A stretch of DNA of 53,564 nt, from positions 1-53,564 of the forward strand of contig DUMU01000027.1 in NCBI GenBank assembly GCA_012839805.1. Direction: 5' to 3'. The translations under genes were made by a program, and so were the position numbers. Shown in pieces: positions 23,897 through 31,978 of this stretch; within the stretch, counting starts at the first letter, position 1, and every line of letters begins with the position of its first letter. The notes beneath the pieces are model-generated. The model saw only the letters and a program-made list of their open reading frames with translations, searched no databases and was not told where the DNA came from. This DNA is from Bacillota bacterium (GTDB lineage Bacteria > Bacillota > Limnochordia > Limnochordales > DUMU01).

Positions 23897-23898
23897 AA
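23602..23898 (-). CDS. Spo0E-like aspartyl-phosphate phosphatase
   Basis: The last 50 residues match the Spo0E-like family: LSRQIEELRQRLYKLADHGTPDELRAINDELDRMITDFMRL, two helices with an INDELD motif in place of the usual SQELD. Spo0E proteins dephosphorylate Spo0A-P and delay sporulation. The first 48 residues do not fit the family and the frame starts at a TTG (23898), so the true start is probably inside, for example near residue 49, but no strong ribosome site was found. The frame's N-terminal part includes one arm of the flanking inverted repeat. Confidence 0.65.
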   Translation of the reverse strand: METKRGPQRSAFVLCRDPVAAGVDRGDTNIADQPGRLKHGRRHPAERKKQLEELSRQIEELRQRLYKLADHGTPDELRAINDELDRMITDFMRLAKGS

Positions 23899-23935
23899 TC
23901 TGCCAGACTTTTAGGCAATCGTCAAGACATGCCTG

Positions 23936-25018
23936 TCACGAGGCCGGTTCCCAGACCACTTCCACTTCGCTACTTCGCGGGCTCTCCGAAAGCCCATCCC
24001 GGGCGCTCACGGCGAAGGCCAGTCGCCGCCCTCTTTCGTCTCGCCGTGGCTGGTATACGTAACGCAAGGTCCCGGCCGGAACGGTATCGGCCGCCTCGAA
24101 CCTTTCAAAAAGGTCATGCCGGACGTATACCACGTATCCCTGCAGATCGGCCGGAACCGGATTCGGTGGCTGCCATTCGAGGACGATTCCTTCCGAAGTA
24201 ACGCTCGCCGACAGGCCCGTGGGAGCGCCGGGAGCCGGATCAAGAGTACCGTTGACGGTCAGGGTGCCGGTCTGTACCGACCATCGCACCGTTGCCAACC
24301 TCCCGGGCTCTATATCCACCCGCTGGTAGGGGCTGGCATATTTGAGCGAGTTCGTCATGGTCAGGCCGTTGTAAAGCTCGATCGACAGATCATAGGTGCC
24401 CGCCGGGATGAACCACTTGCCCTTCCAAGCACCGTTCGCGTCGGGAAAGATCTTGGCGTCGTTAGTCTCAAGGACACTAGGCGAGAGACGGACGTAACAC
24501 ATTTGGATCTGGCTGCGTTCCTGGAAGCCGGCAAGATCGATCTCTACCTCGAGCCAGCCGCGGGCAGGTCCCAAGGTCACGTTGGCTACCGCCGTCCGAT
24601 CGGGCTCCACCAGAACGGTAGTAGCTCCGTAGAGGACCTGTCGTTGTTGTACCTTGTCGAATGCCATCACCTCTACCTTCCAGCGACCGGTGTAGACACC
24701 GGAGAAAACCGTACTCCAGCCGTCGGTCCCGGCCGTTAGCGGTTTCAAGTAGCGGGTATTGTCCTTGCTGAGCAGGGCCTGGACCTCCAGATTGGAGCCG
24801 GTAGTCATGGGAGCAACCGCAGCCACCTTGACCTGGACATTGCCCACGGCCCGCCTTCCCGTCCCGGGCATGCAGCCGGCGGCCAACGCCATCGTCAAAG
24901 TCGTGAAGATTCCTGCACGCAGGAGGTAACCAGCACTCCCAGTTTGGAAAACAAAACGCGGTACATGTGTCCCGAAGCGGTGTCTCGTCGTCCGGACCAT
25001 AGGCCGTTGCACCGTCAT
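23936..25018 (-). CDS. Lipoprotein with C-terminal fibronectin type III domain
   Basis: The 360-residue protein has a long N-region, then a lipoprotein signal peptide (TTLTMALAAGC, with Cys at about 49). Three beta-rich segments follow: a VQVKVAAVAP domain, a second with WLEVEIDLAG, and GAWKGKWFIPAGTYDLSIELYNG. The last 95 residues are fibronectin III-like (PGAPTGLSASVTSEGIVLEWQPPNP...LQGYVVYVR). It is anchored to a membrane outer face; function unknown. The ATG at 25018 has GGAGGAG five bases upstream; the frame opens at 25081. It stands alone after ahcY. Confidence 0.82.
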   Translation of the reverse strand: MTVQRPMVRTTRHRFGTHVPRFVFQTGSAGYLLRAGIFTTLTMALAAGCMPGTGRRAVGNVQVKVAAVAPMTTGSNLEVQALLSKDNTRYLKPLTAGTDGWSTVFSGVYTGRWKVEVMAFDKVQQRQVLYGATTVLVEPDRTAVANVTLGPARGWLEVEIDLAGFQERSQIQMCYVRLSPSVLETNDAKIFPDANGAWKGKWFIPAGTYDLSIELYNGLTMTNSLKYASPYQRVDIEPGRLATVRWSVQTGTLTVNGTLDPAPGAPTGLSASVTSEGIVLEWQPPNPVPADLQGYVVYVRHDLFERFEAADTVPAGTLRYVYQPRRDERGRRLAFAVSARDGLSESPRSSEVEVVWEPAS

Positions 25019-25163
25019 GACGCTCCTCCTTCCTCTCACCCGGGCAGCTCGCCCGGTGGCGTGGCAGAGTAATGCCGTCATCCTGCGGCGCGTGCTCAGG
25101 TTCGGCCCATCCCGACGAGGGCGGCGGCTCTCGGGTGCGTTGGTATCATATACCAGAAGGGGT

Positions 25164-25177
25164 CGACAGGTCTGTCG
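25164..25177. promoter_or_regulatory. CGACAG-GT-CTGTCG palindrome upstream of the lipoprotein gene
   Basis: A perfect 6-2-6 palindrome lies about 145 bases before the lipoprotein start, next to a TATGAT-like -10 on the minus strand within a second small palindrome TGGTATCATATACCA. It may be an operator. No good -35 was found, so the promoter is not certain. Confidence 0.35.
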
Positions 25178-25192
25178 TTTGCTGTCGAAGGG

Positions 25193-25226
25193 AAAAAAAG
25201 GGGGGAGCGTTTCAAGTACCTGCTCC
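25193..25226 (-). terminator. Candidate terminator after ahcY
   Basis: On the minus strand GGAGC, a 13-base loop and GCTCC are followed by CCCC and a run of seven T. The stem is short, but the T-run and its position just after the ahcY stop fit an intrinsic terminator. Confidence 0.4.
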
Positions 25227-25247
25227 AGGGCGCATGGGACTGGCTCG

Positions 25248-26531
25248 CTAGGTCCCCGCGGGGAAAGCCCGCAAGTACTCCTCTTGTTCGGGACGAAGAG
25301 TGTCGATACGGACTCCCATCGAGTGCAGCTTACGGCGGGCCACTTCGTGGTCGATGGCTTCCGGTACTGCGTAGACCCCCGGTGAAAGCCCCGGGCGACT
25401 CGCCAGCCACGCGCTGACCAGCGCCTGGTTGGCGAAACTCATATCCATCACCGCGGCGGGATGGCCTTCGGCCGCGGCCAGATTGACCAGCCTGCCCTCA
25501 GCCAGAACCCTGATCCGCCGGCCATCGGCCAGTTCGAACTCCTCCACCTGATCGCGTACTACCCGCCGGCGTACCGCCAGCGCGGCCAGGGCCTCCAGGT
25601 TTATCTCCACATTAAAGTGACCGGCGTTGGCCAGGATCGCGCCATCCTTCATCACAGCGAAGTGCTCCGCGTCGATTACGTGCCAGTTCGCGGTAACGGT
25701 AACGAAGATGTCACCTATTCGAGCCGCCTCCTCCAACGGCATCACCCGGTAACCGTCCATCAGTGCTTCCAGGGCCCGGACGGGGTTGACCTCGGTAACG
25801 ATCACGTTCGCCCCCATCCCCCGCGCCCGGCTGGCCACCCCCCGGCCGCACCAGCCGTAACCGGCTACGACGAAGGTCGTACCGGCAAGGAGCAGGTTCG
25901 TCGCTCGCAAGATACCGTCGATGGTGGACTGCCCGGTACCGTACCGGTTATCGAAAAGGTGTTTGGTGTCGGCGTCGTTGACCGCCACCACCGGATAGGC
26001 AAGCGCACCGGCCGCGGCCATGGCCCGCAAGCGGTTGACGCCGGTGGTGGTCTCCTCCGCCCCCCCCATCACCCCGGGGAGGAGTGACCGGCGCTGGCTG
26101 TGGAGCACGTTTATCAGATCGGCCCCGTCATCTAGCGTGATCTGTGGTTCTAGATCAAGAACGCGATTGATGTGTTGGTAGTACGAATCCCGGTCTTCGC
26201 CCCGGATGGCAAAGGTCGGGATCCCGTAGACTTCGCACAGGGCGGCCGCGACATCATCCTGAGTGCTCAAGGGGTTCGAGGCCGCCAGGGCCACCGTCGC
26301 TCCCCCGGCCACCAGGGTGCGCATGAGATTGGCCGTCTCGGTGGTCACGTGCAGGCAGGCCGCGATGCGAACCCCGGCCAGAGGTTTTGCAACCTGCTGC
26401 TCCCATTCCCGGCGAATCCCGGTCAGAACCGGCATTTGGCTTTCGGCCCATTCGATTCGCCTTCGTCCCTCCTCCGCCAGCCCCCGGTCACGGCAAATAC
26501 CAAGCAATCCACCTCTTGTGGTTTCGCCCAT
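25248..26531 (-). CDS. ahcY: Adenosylhomocysteinase
   Basis: The 427-residue protein is a full S-adenosylhomocysteine hydrolase. Substrate domain motifs are [21 protein letters not shown] and [14 protein letters not shown]; then [34 protein letters not shown] with the key Lys and Asp, the NAD-binding [21 protein letters not shown], and the C-terminal [20 protein letters not shown]. It splits SAH to adenosine and homocysteine, clearing the product of SAM-dependent methylation. It is the shorter bacterial/archaeal form. The ATG follows GAGGGTGAAGT. It is 92 bases downstream of metK, likely the same transcript. Confidence 0.97.
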   Translation of the reverse strand: MGETTRGGLLGICRDRGLAEEGRRRIEWAESQMPVLTGIRREWEQQVAKPLAGVRIAACLHVTTETANLMRTLVAGGATVALAASNPLSTQDDVAAALCEVYGIPTFAIRGEDRDSYYQHINRVLDLEPQITLDDGADLINVLHSQRRSLLPGVMGGAEETTTGVNRLRAMAAAGALAYPVVAVNDADTKHLFDNRYGTGQSTIDGILRATNLLLAGTTFVVAGYGWCGRGVASRARGMGANVIVTEVNPVRALEALMDGYRVMPLEEAARIGDIFVTVTANWHVIDAEHFAVMKDGAILANAGHFNVEINLEALAALAVRRRVVRDQVEEFELADGRRIRVLAEGRLVNLAAAEGHPAAVMDMSFANQALVSAWLASRPGLSPGVYAVPEAIDHEVARRKLHSMGVRIDTLRPEQEEYLRAFPAGT

Positions 26532-26623
26532 ACTTCACCCTCGACTTCCTTTGGTTATTCTCCCGGGCTCTTCTCGGGCTCTTCGTCCTCTCGCGCTTAT
26601 CCGACCTGCCTGCGCCCCCGGCT

Positions 26624-27880
26624 CTATGCTTCCTCGCGCAGGAGCGCCGCCTTGTCCAGCCGTTCCCATGGTAGGTCCAGCTCGGGACGGCCGAAGTGCC
26701 CGTAGACCGAAACCTGGCGGTAGATGGGCCGGGCCAGGTCCAACTCGCGAATCATGGCCGCCGGACGCAGATCGAAGTGGCGGCGGATTAATGCTTCCAG
26801 TTCAGCATCGGGCACCAGCCCCGTTCCGAAAGTGTCCACCCGTATGGAAACCGGGCGGGCGACGCCGATGGCATAAGCGATCTGGACCTCGCAACGGCGG
26901 GCCAGACCGGACGCGACCACGTTCTTGGCCACGTAACGAGCCGCGTACGCCCCCGAACGGTCGACCTTGCTGGGATCCTTGCCGCTGAACGAACCCCCGC
27001 CGTGCCGTGCCATGCCACCGTAAGTATCGACGATCACCTTACGGCCGGTAAGCCCGGTATCCCCGGCCGGGCCACCGATCACGAAGCGTCCGGTAGGGTT
27101 GATGTAGTAGCGGGTACGCTCATCCAGAAGTGCTGCTGGCACCACGGGCCGGACCACTTGCGCCAGTACATCCTCCTCCAGGGTCTTGAGGGAGACGTCC
27201 GGGTGGTGCTGGGTAGAGACCACGATCGCGTCGATCCGCACCGGCCGGTCGCCTTCATACTCCACGGTGACCTGGGTTTTGCCGTCCGGGCGCAAGTAGG
27301 GGAGTAGCTGGGTCTTGCGCACCTCCGCCAGGCGCATGGCCAGCCGGTGGGCAAGGGTGATCGGCAGGGGCATCAGCTCCGGGGTCTCGTCGGTCGCATA
27401 ACCGAACATCATCCCCTGGTCACCGGCGCCCTGCCGCTCCAGCTCCTCCTCGGGACCGACCAGGCCCTCGCGCATCTCCCACGCCGTCTCTACTCCTTGG
27501 GCAATGTCCGGAGATTGTTCCTTGATGGAGGTAACTACGCCACACGTGTCGGCATCAAAGCCGAATTTGGCCCGGGTGTAGCCGATTTGACGAATGGTCT
27601 CTCGTGCAATCTGAGGGATGTCGACGTAGCACGAAGTAGTTATCTCACCCATGACCAGAACCAGGCCGGTGGTGACGGCCGCTTCGCATGCCACCCGTGC
27701 CTTAGGATCCTTTTCGAGGATGGCATCGAGCACCGCATCGGCGATCTGGTCACAGATCTTGTCGGGATGCCCCTCCGTTACCGATTCGGAGGTGAAAAGC
27801 GAACGCCGCATCGCCCCTGTCCCGGCCTCCCTGCTTGCTCCACCGGCTTGCCCCACCATAGCCCTGGCTTCCCTTGCCAC
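26624..27880 (-). CDS. metK: S-adenosylmethionine synthase
   Basis: The enzyme makes SAM from methionine and ATP. Visible are [36 protein letters not shown], the catalytic loop [16 protein letters not shown], the ATP-binding [21 protein letters not shown] and [19 protein letters not shown]. The family core starts at an ATG at 27811 (395 residues, the normal length). A GTG at 27880 has AAGGAGG eight bases upstream, better than the ATG, so I extend to it; the 23 added residues are low complexity and their reality is open. It precedes ahcY and sits behind a strong promoter and an attenuator-like leader. Confidence 0.96.
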   Translation of the reverse strand: MAREARAMVGQAGGASREAGTGAMRRSLFTSESVTEGHPDKICDQIADAVLDAILEKDPKARVACEAAVTTGLVLVMGEITTSCYVDIPQIARETIRQIGYTRAKFGFDADTCGVVTSIKEQSPDIAQGVETAWEMREGLVGPEEELERQGAGDQGMMFGYATDETPELMPLPITLAHRLAMRLAEVRKTQLLPYLRPDGKTQVTVEYEGDRPVRIDAIVVSTQHHPDVSLKTLEEDVLAQVVRPVVPAALLDERTRYYINPTGRFVIGGPAGDTGLTGRKVIVDTYGGMARHGGGSFSGKDPSKVDRSGAYAARYVAKNVVASGLARRCEVQIAYAIGVARPVSIRVDTFGTGLVPDAELEALIRRHFDLRPAAMIRELDLARPIYRQVSVYGHFGRPELDLPWERLDKAALLREEA

Positions 27881-27916
27881 GCCCCCGGCCTCCTTCGCCC
27901 GCACCTACGAACGAAA

Positions 27917-27944
27917 ACGCCCCCGCTCAAGCTTGCGGAAGCGT
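27917..27944 (-). terminator. Terminator-like hairpin in the metK leader
   Basis: On the minus strand ACGCTTCCGC, the loop AAGCTTGA and GCGGGGGCGT form ten continuous pairs (two are G-U), followed directly by TTTCGTT. It lies between the metK promoter and start, where it would act as an attenuator. An upstream GAGCTTG could pair with CAAGCTT spanning the end of the left arm and the loop, and open the stem. The SAM-I core is absent. Confidence 0.6.
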
Positions 27945-27978
27945 CCGGCTGTCCCGCCAAACGATGATCCAAGCTCCG

Positions 27979-28007
27979 ATGCTAACATACCGGGTAGAGG
28001 GTGTCAA
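27979..28007 (-). promoter_or_regulatory. metK promoter
   Basis: On the minus strand TTGACA and TAGCAT are separated by 17 bases. The -35 is perfect and the -10 matches at four positions. It would give a leader of about 90 bases before the GTG start of metK. Confidence 0.8.
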
Positions 28008-28059
28008 TGCTTCCCAACCTGGAACCCGGCACCGCCGCCAATACCGTCCTAACCCCGGT

Positions 28060-28722
28060 TCAAACCAGCCGGAGCAGGCCCAAAACGACCAGGATCGCCG
28101 CCGGCACCAGTTCCTGCGCGCGTCCCCGGAAAGCCGCGGGCTCTTCTTCGGTGACTCCTGACTCCACTCCCGACCGTGGTGGCTGGCCGCTCCGCCGGCG
28201 CGCGGCTCGTGCCAGCGCGAGGCCAACCCGTAAAGCCACCCCGTTCGCCAACCCCACCAGGACGGCGAGAACCAGCCACCGCGGCGGATGGCCCAGGGCA
28301 GCGGCCAACCCGACCCCCAGCGAGTCGAGGGCCAGTGCCGTTCCGATGAGCACCGTCTCCAGGCCGGTTATGGTACCGGACCGGTCTAGATCCGATTGCT
28401 CCGGGTGCTTCAACACCCAGGCTGGGAGTTCAAGGGTGGTATGCTGTTCCCGCGTTCGCGGCGGCGAAAGCGCGATCCAGATGCCCATCCCGATCAGCAG
28501 CACCCCGCCGGCCCATCGCCCTGCTGCCGGGCCCACCCAACTCGCCAGCACTCCTCCGCCCATTAGCGACAGGGCAAAGAGCCCGGCACAGGTCAAGCTG
28601 ATCAAAAGCAGCGAAACATTGGGAATGCGGATCCCCCGCAGCCCGTAGGCTACTCCCACCGTCACGGCGTCAAGGCTGAGGGCCACCGACAAAAACAGCC
28701 ACTCCCCGTACTGCCAGGCCAT
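28060..28722 (-). CDS. ytaF: MntP-like sporulation membrane protein YtaF
   Basis: The 220-residue protein has six hydrophobic segments in two halves with inverted repeat pattern: LFLSVALSLDAVTVGVAYGLRGIRIPN and, after an acidic DLDRSGTIT loop, GLETVLIGTALALDSLGVGLAAALG. The Asp in each half is the presumed ion site of the MntP manganese-export fold. The DxDxSGTI stretch is typical of the YtaF branch, made in sporulating Firmicutes. The actual substrate is not established. The gene is divergent from the thiamine pyrophosphokinase gene. Confidence 0.88.
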   Translation of the reverse strand: MAWQYGEWLFLSVALSLDAVTVGVAYGLRGIRIPNVSLLLISLTCAGLFALSLMGGGVLASWVGPAAGRWAGGVLLIGMGIWIALSPPRTREQHTTLELPAWVLKHPEQSDLDRSGTITGLETVLIGTALALDSLGVGLAAALGHPPRWLVLAVLVGLANGVALRVGLALARAARRRSGQPPRSGVESGVTEEEPAAFRGRAQELVPAAILVVLGLLRLV

Positions 28723-28852
28723 GTACTTCCCTCCGCTCCCTGCCCCCCGGCTTGGGCTGCCTGCGCGCTCTGCGCTTCTTGCCTATGCTATGGAGAGCAG
28801 CGAAGAGGGGTGTATGCTAGTCAGGGGTAGCTCTCAATGGAGGTAGCTTGGG

Positions 28853-29665
28853 ATGTCGAATAGTCCTGCGTCCGGATTCATTGGCACCGGCAGAACCAAG
28901 AGCGGCAGCCACGACGGCAGTGCCGGCGGTGTAAGTGGTACGAGCAGGGCCGCCACGACCGGCAGTCCGGGCACCGGGAGCCTCGTCAATAAGGGCGACG
29001 ATCAGCTCGTCATGCTGGTACTGAACGGTACGCCCTCCCCTGCCCCTTTCTTGCGCCGCCTGTGGGCCGTCTCGATGCCGGCACTCCTCATCGCCGCCGA
29101 CGGTGGCGCCTCCGCCTGTCTTGCTGCCGGCCTCACCCCCCACCACCTCGTCGGTGATTTCGACTCCCTCCCCTCTTCCCTGGTAGAACTGCTTGCCTCC
29201 CGCAAGACCATCATTCACCGCTATCCGGAAGAGAAAGATGCTACCGACGGTGAACTCTCCCTGCGGCTAGCTGCTGAACTGGGTGCTACCCGGGTGCTCC
29301 TCACCGGGACTCGTGGTGGCCGGACCAGTCAATTCCTCGGGGTGCTCGGCCTGCTCCGCCTGGCGGAAAGCCTCCGCCTGCCGGCCACCATCCGCGAGCC
29401 GGGAGAAGAGACCAGGGTGCTCACCGGGCCCGGCCGGCTACTCATACCGGGCCAACCGGGGGATCTCCTCTCCCTCGTTCCCCTGACTGCATGCCGTGGC
29501 CTTACTACGAAGGGAACTCGCTGGGAGTTGGCGCAAGCAGATCTCGACGCAGGCAGTTCCCGGGGAATCAGCAACCGGCTGGCCGCTCCCCCGGTTGAAC
29601 TTGAGCTTCGAGAGGGGACCCTGGTCGTCGTCCGGGAGTGGGAGGAGCCGGGCGACCGGTTCTAG
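28853..29665 (+). CDS. thiN: Thiamine pyrophosphokinase
   Basis: The 270-residue protein has the TPK signatures: LLIADGG-type (LIAADGGASACLAAGL), the catalytic HHLVGDFDSLP, then EEKDATDGELSLRLA, and the thiamine-binding C-terminal TTKGTRWELAQADLDAGSSRGISN. It transfers pyrophosphate from ATP to thiamine. The first 50 residues are Ser/Gly/Thr-rich and look disordered, an unusual addition to a family of about 210-220 residues. The ATG has GGAGGTAG six bases upstream, so the extended N-terminus does appear to be translated. Single gene. Confidence 0.92.
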   Translation: MSNSPASGFIGTGRTKSGSHDGSAGGVSGTSRAATTGSPGTGSLVNKGDDQLVMLVLNGTPSPAPFLRRLWAVSMPALLIAADGGASACLAAGLTPHHLVGDFDSLPSSLVELLASRKTIIHRYPEEKDATDGELSLRLAAELGATRVLLTGTRGGRTSQFLGVLGLLRLAESLRLPATIREPGEETRVLTGPGRLLIPGQPGDLLSLVPLTACRGLTTKGTRWELAQADLDAGSSRGISNRLAAPPVELELREGTLVVVREWEEPGDRF

Positions 29666-29701
29666 CCGGTCCGGCCGCGGCGGACCTCGGGACAGCCGCT
29701 G

Positions 29702-30766
29702 CTACACCCAGCCGCGCCGGCGCATGTATCCGTAGATACCGAGTCCCAGGCCGAGCATGATGAAAAGGACTGCGTAATATCCCCAGCGCCAGTGAAGTTC
29801 GGGCATGTGATGGAAGTTCATACCATATATGCCGGTGATGAGGGTCAGCGGCATGATGAGGGTGGCCACGCCGGTCAGGCGCTCCATGGTCCGGTTCATG
29901 CTGGTGGAAAGCTCGGCGAGGAGCAGGTTTTGGACCGAAACGTAGAGCTCCATGACGGAGTTGAGGCGCTCGCGAGTGGTTTCCAGCATGTCTTCGGCTC
30001 GCTGCAAGTGGTCGAGGAGATCACGGTAGTAAGGGCGTACCCAGCGGTTGAGGAGGGGGGCATCTTCGTTCAGCAGCGTCTCGACGAGCATCCGCTGCTG
30101 GACGATGCGCCGCCGCAGCTGGCTGAGGGCCCGGCGTGAACGGCTGATCCGCGTGAGGAGGCGGCGGGTGGTCGTGGTGGCCCCGGGCGGGCAGTCGGGA
30201 TGATCAGGCCGCCCGCGCCGGTGGCGAGGGTCGTGGGGAAAGGCCAGTTCCGGGTCGATACTGGTCTCCAGGCGGTCGATGCGCTCGGCCCAGGCATCCG
30301 CCAGAGGCAGATACTGGTCGATGATGGCGTCCAGGATGGCATGGAGGACAAATGCCACCCCTCTGCCCAGGATGGCGGCCGGATGCTGCCGGCAGCGACG
30401 GCGAGCTTCGTCGAGGGGAGGACAGGGCCCTTCGTGTACGGAGATCACGTAGTTCGTCCCCACGTAGAGGTGGATCTCGGGCGCCTGCACGCGCTGCGTC
30501 TCGAAGTCGTATCCGAGGGCATGGGTGACGATGAAGTGGTAGCCCTCGTATTGCTCGACCTTCGGAACCGGCGTGTAATGCTCGAGGTCCTCCAGCGTCA
30601 GCGGGTGAAATCCCAGGCTCTCGAGGAGCGCGAGCTCGGCCCGACCGGGGCCGGTGACATCCCACCACACCGTCTTCCCCCGGCCTTCCCGGATGGTGAC
30701 GGCGATTGTCTCTTGGTCTTGCTCAACCCTCAGCCCGTTCGGTTCCTCCCAGATGAACGCTTCCAC
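29702..30766 (-). CDS. corA: CorA family magnesium/cobalt transporter
   Basis: The 354-residue protein has the large soluble N-terminal domain with the long helix (about 195-290) and two C-terminal membrane helices (about 293-315 and 326-347). The signature GMN is present in LITGIYGMNFHHMPE, followed by the second helix and a positively charged tail RRRGWV. The pentameric CorA channel takes up Mg2+. A run of His/Arg/Pro between about 175 and 200 is an extra flexible loop. The start is GTG with GGGAGG eight bases upstream. Confidence 0.95.
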   Translation of the reverse strand: MEAFIWEEPNGLRVEQDQETIAVTIREGRGKTVWWDVTGPGRAELALLESLGFHPLTLEDLEHYTPVPKVEQYEGYHFIVTHALGYDFETQRVQAPEIHLYVGTNYVISVHEGPCPPLDEARRRCRQHPAAILGRGVAFVLHAILDAIIDQYLPLADAWAERIDRLETSIDPELAFPHDPRHRRGRPDHPDCPPGATTTTRRLLTRISRSRRALSQLRRRIVQQRMLVETLLNEDAPLLNRWVRPYYRDLLDHLQRAEDMLETTRERLNSVMELYVSVQNLLLAELSTSMNRTMERLTGVATLIMPLTLITGIYGMNFHHMPELHWRWGYYAVLFIMLGLGLGIYGYMRRRGWV

Positions 30767-30779
30767 TCCGGTTTCCTCC

Positions 30780-30900
30780 CTTGCCGTCCTGATCTTGCCG
30801 CCCCGATCTTGACCTTGCCGCCCCGACCTTGTCGCCGTGATCTTGACCTTGCCGCCCTACTCCTGCCGTGATCTCGCCCTTCGTCCTTGATCTCACCGAT
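30780..30900 (-). repeat. Imperfect tandem repeats upstream of corA
   Basis: Read on the plus strand, cttgccgccccgatcttgac and variants recur about four times before the corA start, with units of roughly 20 bases. One frame is open across the repeats but gives a low-complexity Arg/Gly/Ser product and no start signal, so I do not call a gene. From here to 31411 there is no supported gene apart from the features listed. Confidence 0.6.
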
Positions 30901-31057
30901 CGTCCGGTGGCTTCGCATCCGGCGCGTTTTCTCCTTCTGGTTTGGTTCTGGACCTTCCCGGAACGCAGCATCCGCGGCCTCGCTGCCACTAGCTCCGGCC
31001 GGGGAGAAAAAAGGAGGGGCCCGGCGGCCAAGGAAAGGCGCGGTGGCAAGGACCGTT

Positions 31058-31115
31058 GGCACATTTTGCACCATCTGAACTCCCGGCGGATGGCGCACTT
31101 TGCACCATCCAGACT
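31058..31115. repeat. Direct repeat pair with TTTGCACCATC core
   Basis: Two 24-base copies, at 31058-31081 and 31092-31115, share GGC-CA-TTTGCACCATC and an ACT end, 34 bases apart. The second lies in a hairpin (31088-31110, nine pairs with one G-U). They are in the long space between corA and the NUDIX gene and may be protein-binding sites. Confidence 0.5.
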
Positions 31116-31411
31116 TCACCCCGGCACCGCCTCTACTCCCGGGCGGCCTCCGCTTCCGGCGACCCGCAGGCCTGCCGGTAACCCCCGCAACTGCTTCCCC
31201 GGTTACCGCCGGCGGCCGCTCACCCGCCTGGCCCGCCGCCAAGCCCCTCGATCCCCGGTGGCCCGAGGCGGCTTCCCGACGCCCGGCAGGTCGGCCGCCT
31301 GCGGGCGGTGGCGCAACCAGCGGCCATCCTTGGCGCGCGCCGGCCCGCCTCGCCCCTGGTGCGGGCCGGCCGGCCTGGTGTATGCTGAACCGAAAGAGAG
31401 GTGTACACGCT

Positions 31412-31903
31412 TTGTTTCGAGTTACTCAAAAAGTCCGCACCGTGCGCGGCGAAGAGCACACTTATACGGTGATCGAGCATCCCGGGGCAGTGACCATCGT
31501 CCCTTACCGGGACGGCCGCTTCGGCCTCATCCGCCAGTTCCGGCCGGCCATTGACCGGGAGATCCTGGAGTTCCCCGCCGGCACCCTCGAGCCGCCCGAG
31601 CCGCCCCGGGCCGCGGCCGAGCGAGAGCTCGGCGAAGAGATGGGCCTGGCTGCCAGTGAATGGCAGGAGCTCGGCCGGTTTTACCTCGCCCCGGGGTACT
31701 CCTCGGAGTTCATGTACGTCTTCCTTGCTCGCGGGCTGACCGGAACTCCCAACGGCAGGGAGCTGCAGGGTGGAGAGGAGATCGGGGAGGATGTCTGGCT
31801 CTCCCTGGCCGAGCTCCAGGCCGCGGCTCGCCGGGGCGAGATCATGGACGCGAAGACCCTGGCCGCCATCGGTTATCTAACCTGGTTGGACGCAAGACTA
31901 TAG
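31412..31903 (+). CDS. NUDIX hydrolase, ADP-ribose pyrophosphatase type
   Basis: The 163-residue protein matches ADP-ribose pyrophosphatases: TYTVIEHPGAVTIVPYRDGRFGLIRQFRPAIDREILEFPAGTLEP, then the Nudix box GTLEPPEPPRAAAERELGEEMGL, and FYLAPGYSSEFMYVFLA. The family splits ADP-ribose to AMP and ribose-5-phosphate. The frame is open from 31100, but TTG at 31412 starts at the family boundary with AGAGAGGTG seven bases before it; ATG at 31382 is a second choice. Single gene, opposite strand to both neighbours. Confidence 0.92.
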   Translation: MFRVTQKVRTVRGEEHTYTVIEHPGAVTIVPYRDGRFGLIRQFRPAIDREILEFPAGTLEPPEPPRAAAERELGEEMGLAASEWQELGRFYLAPGYSSEFMYVFLARGLTGTPNGRELQGGEEIGEDVWLSLAELQAAARRGEIMDAKTLAAIGYLTWLDARL

Positions 31904-31978
31904 GAATAGCTACGCTAGCCCACCCAGCCCGCGAGGCCGCGGCAGACTCAGTTGTAAACCAGATCCGCTTCGGACAGG

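Noticed and set aside
26532-26623. Possible SAH riboswitch between metK and ahcY
   Set aside because: No conserved SAH-aptamer elements; only a short direct repeat and the ahcY ribosome site were seen.
30723-31242. Minus-strand Arg/Gly/Ser-rich frames upstream of corA
   Set aside because: They run through tandem repeats, have no start signal and low-complexity products.
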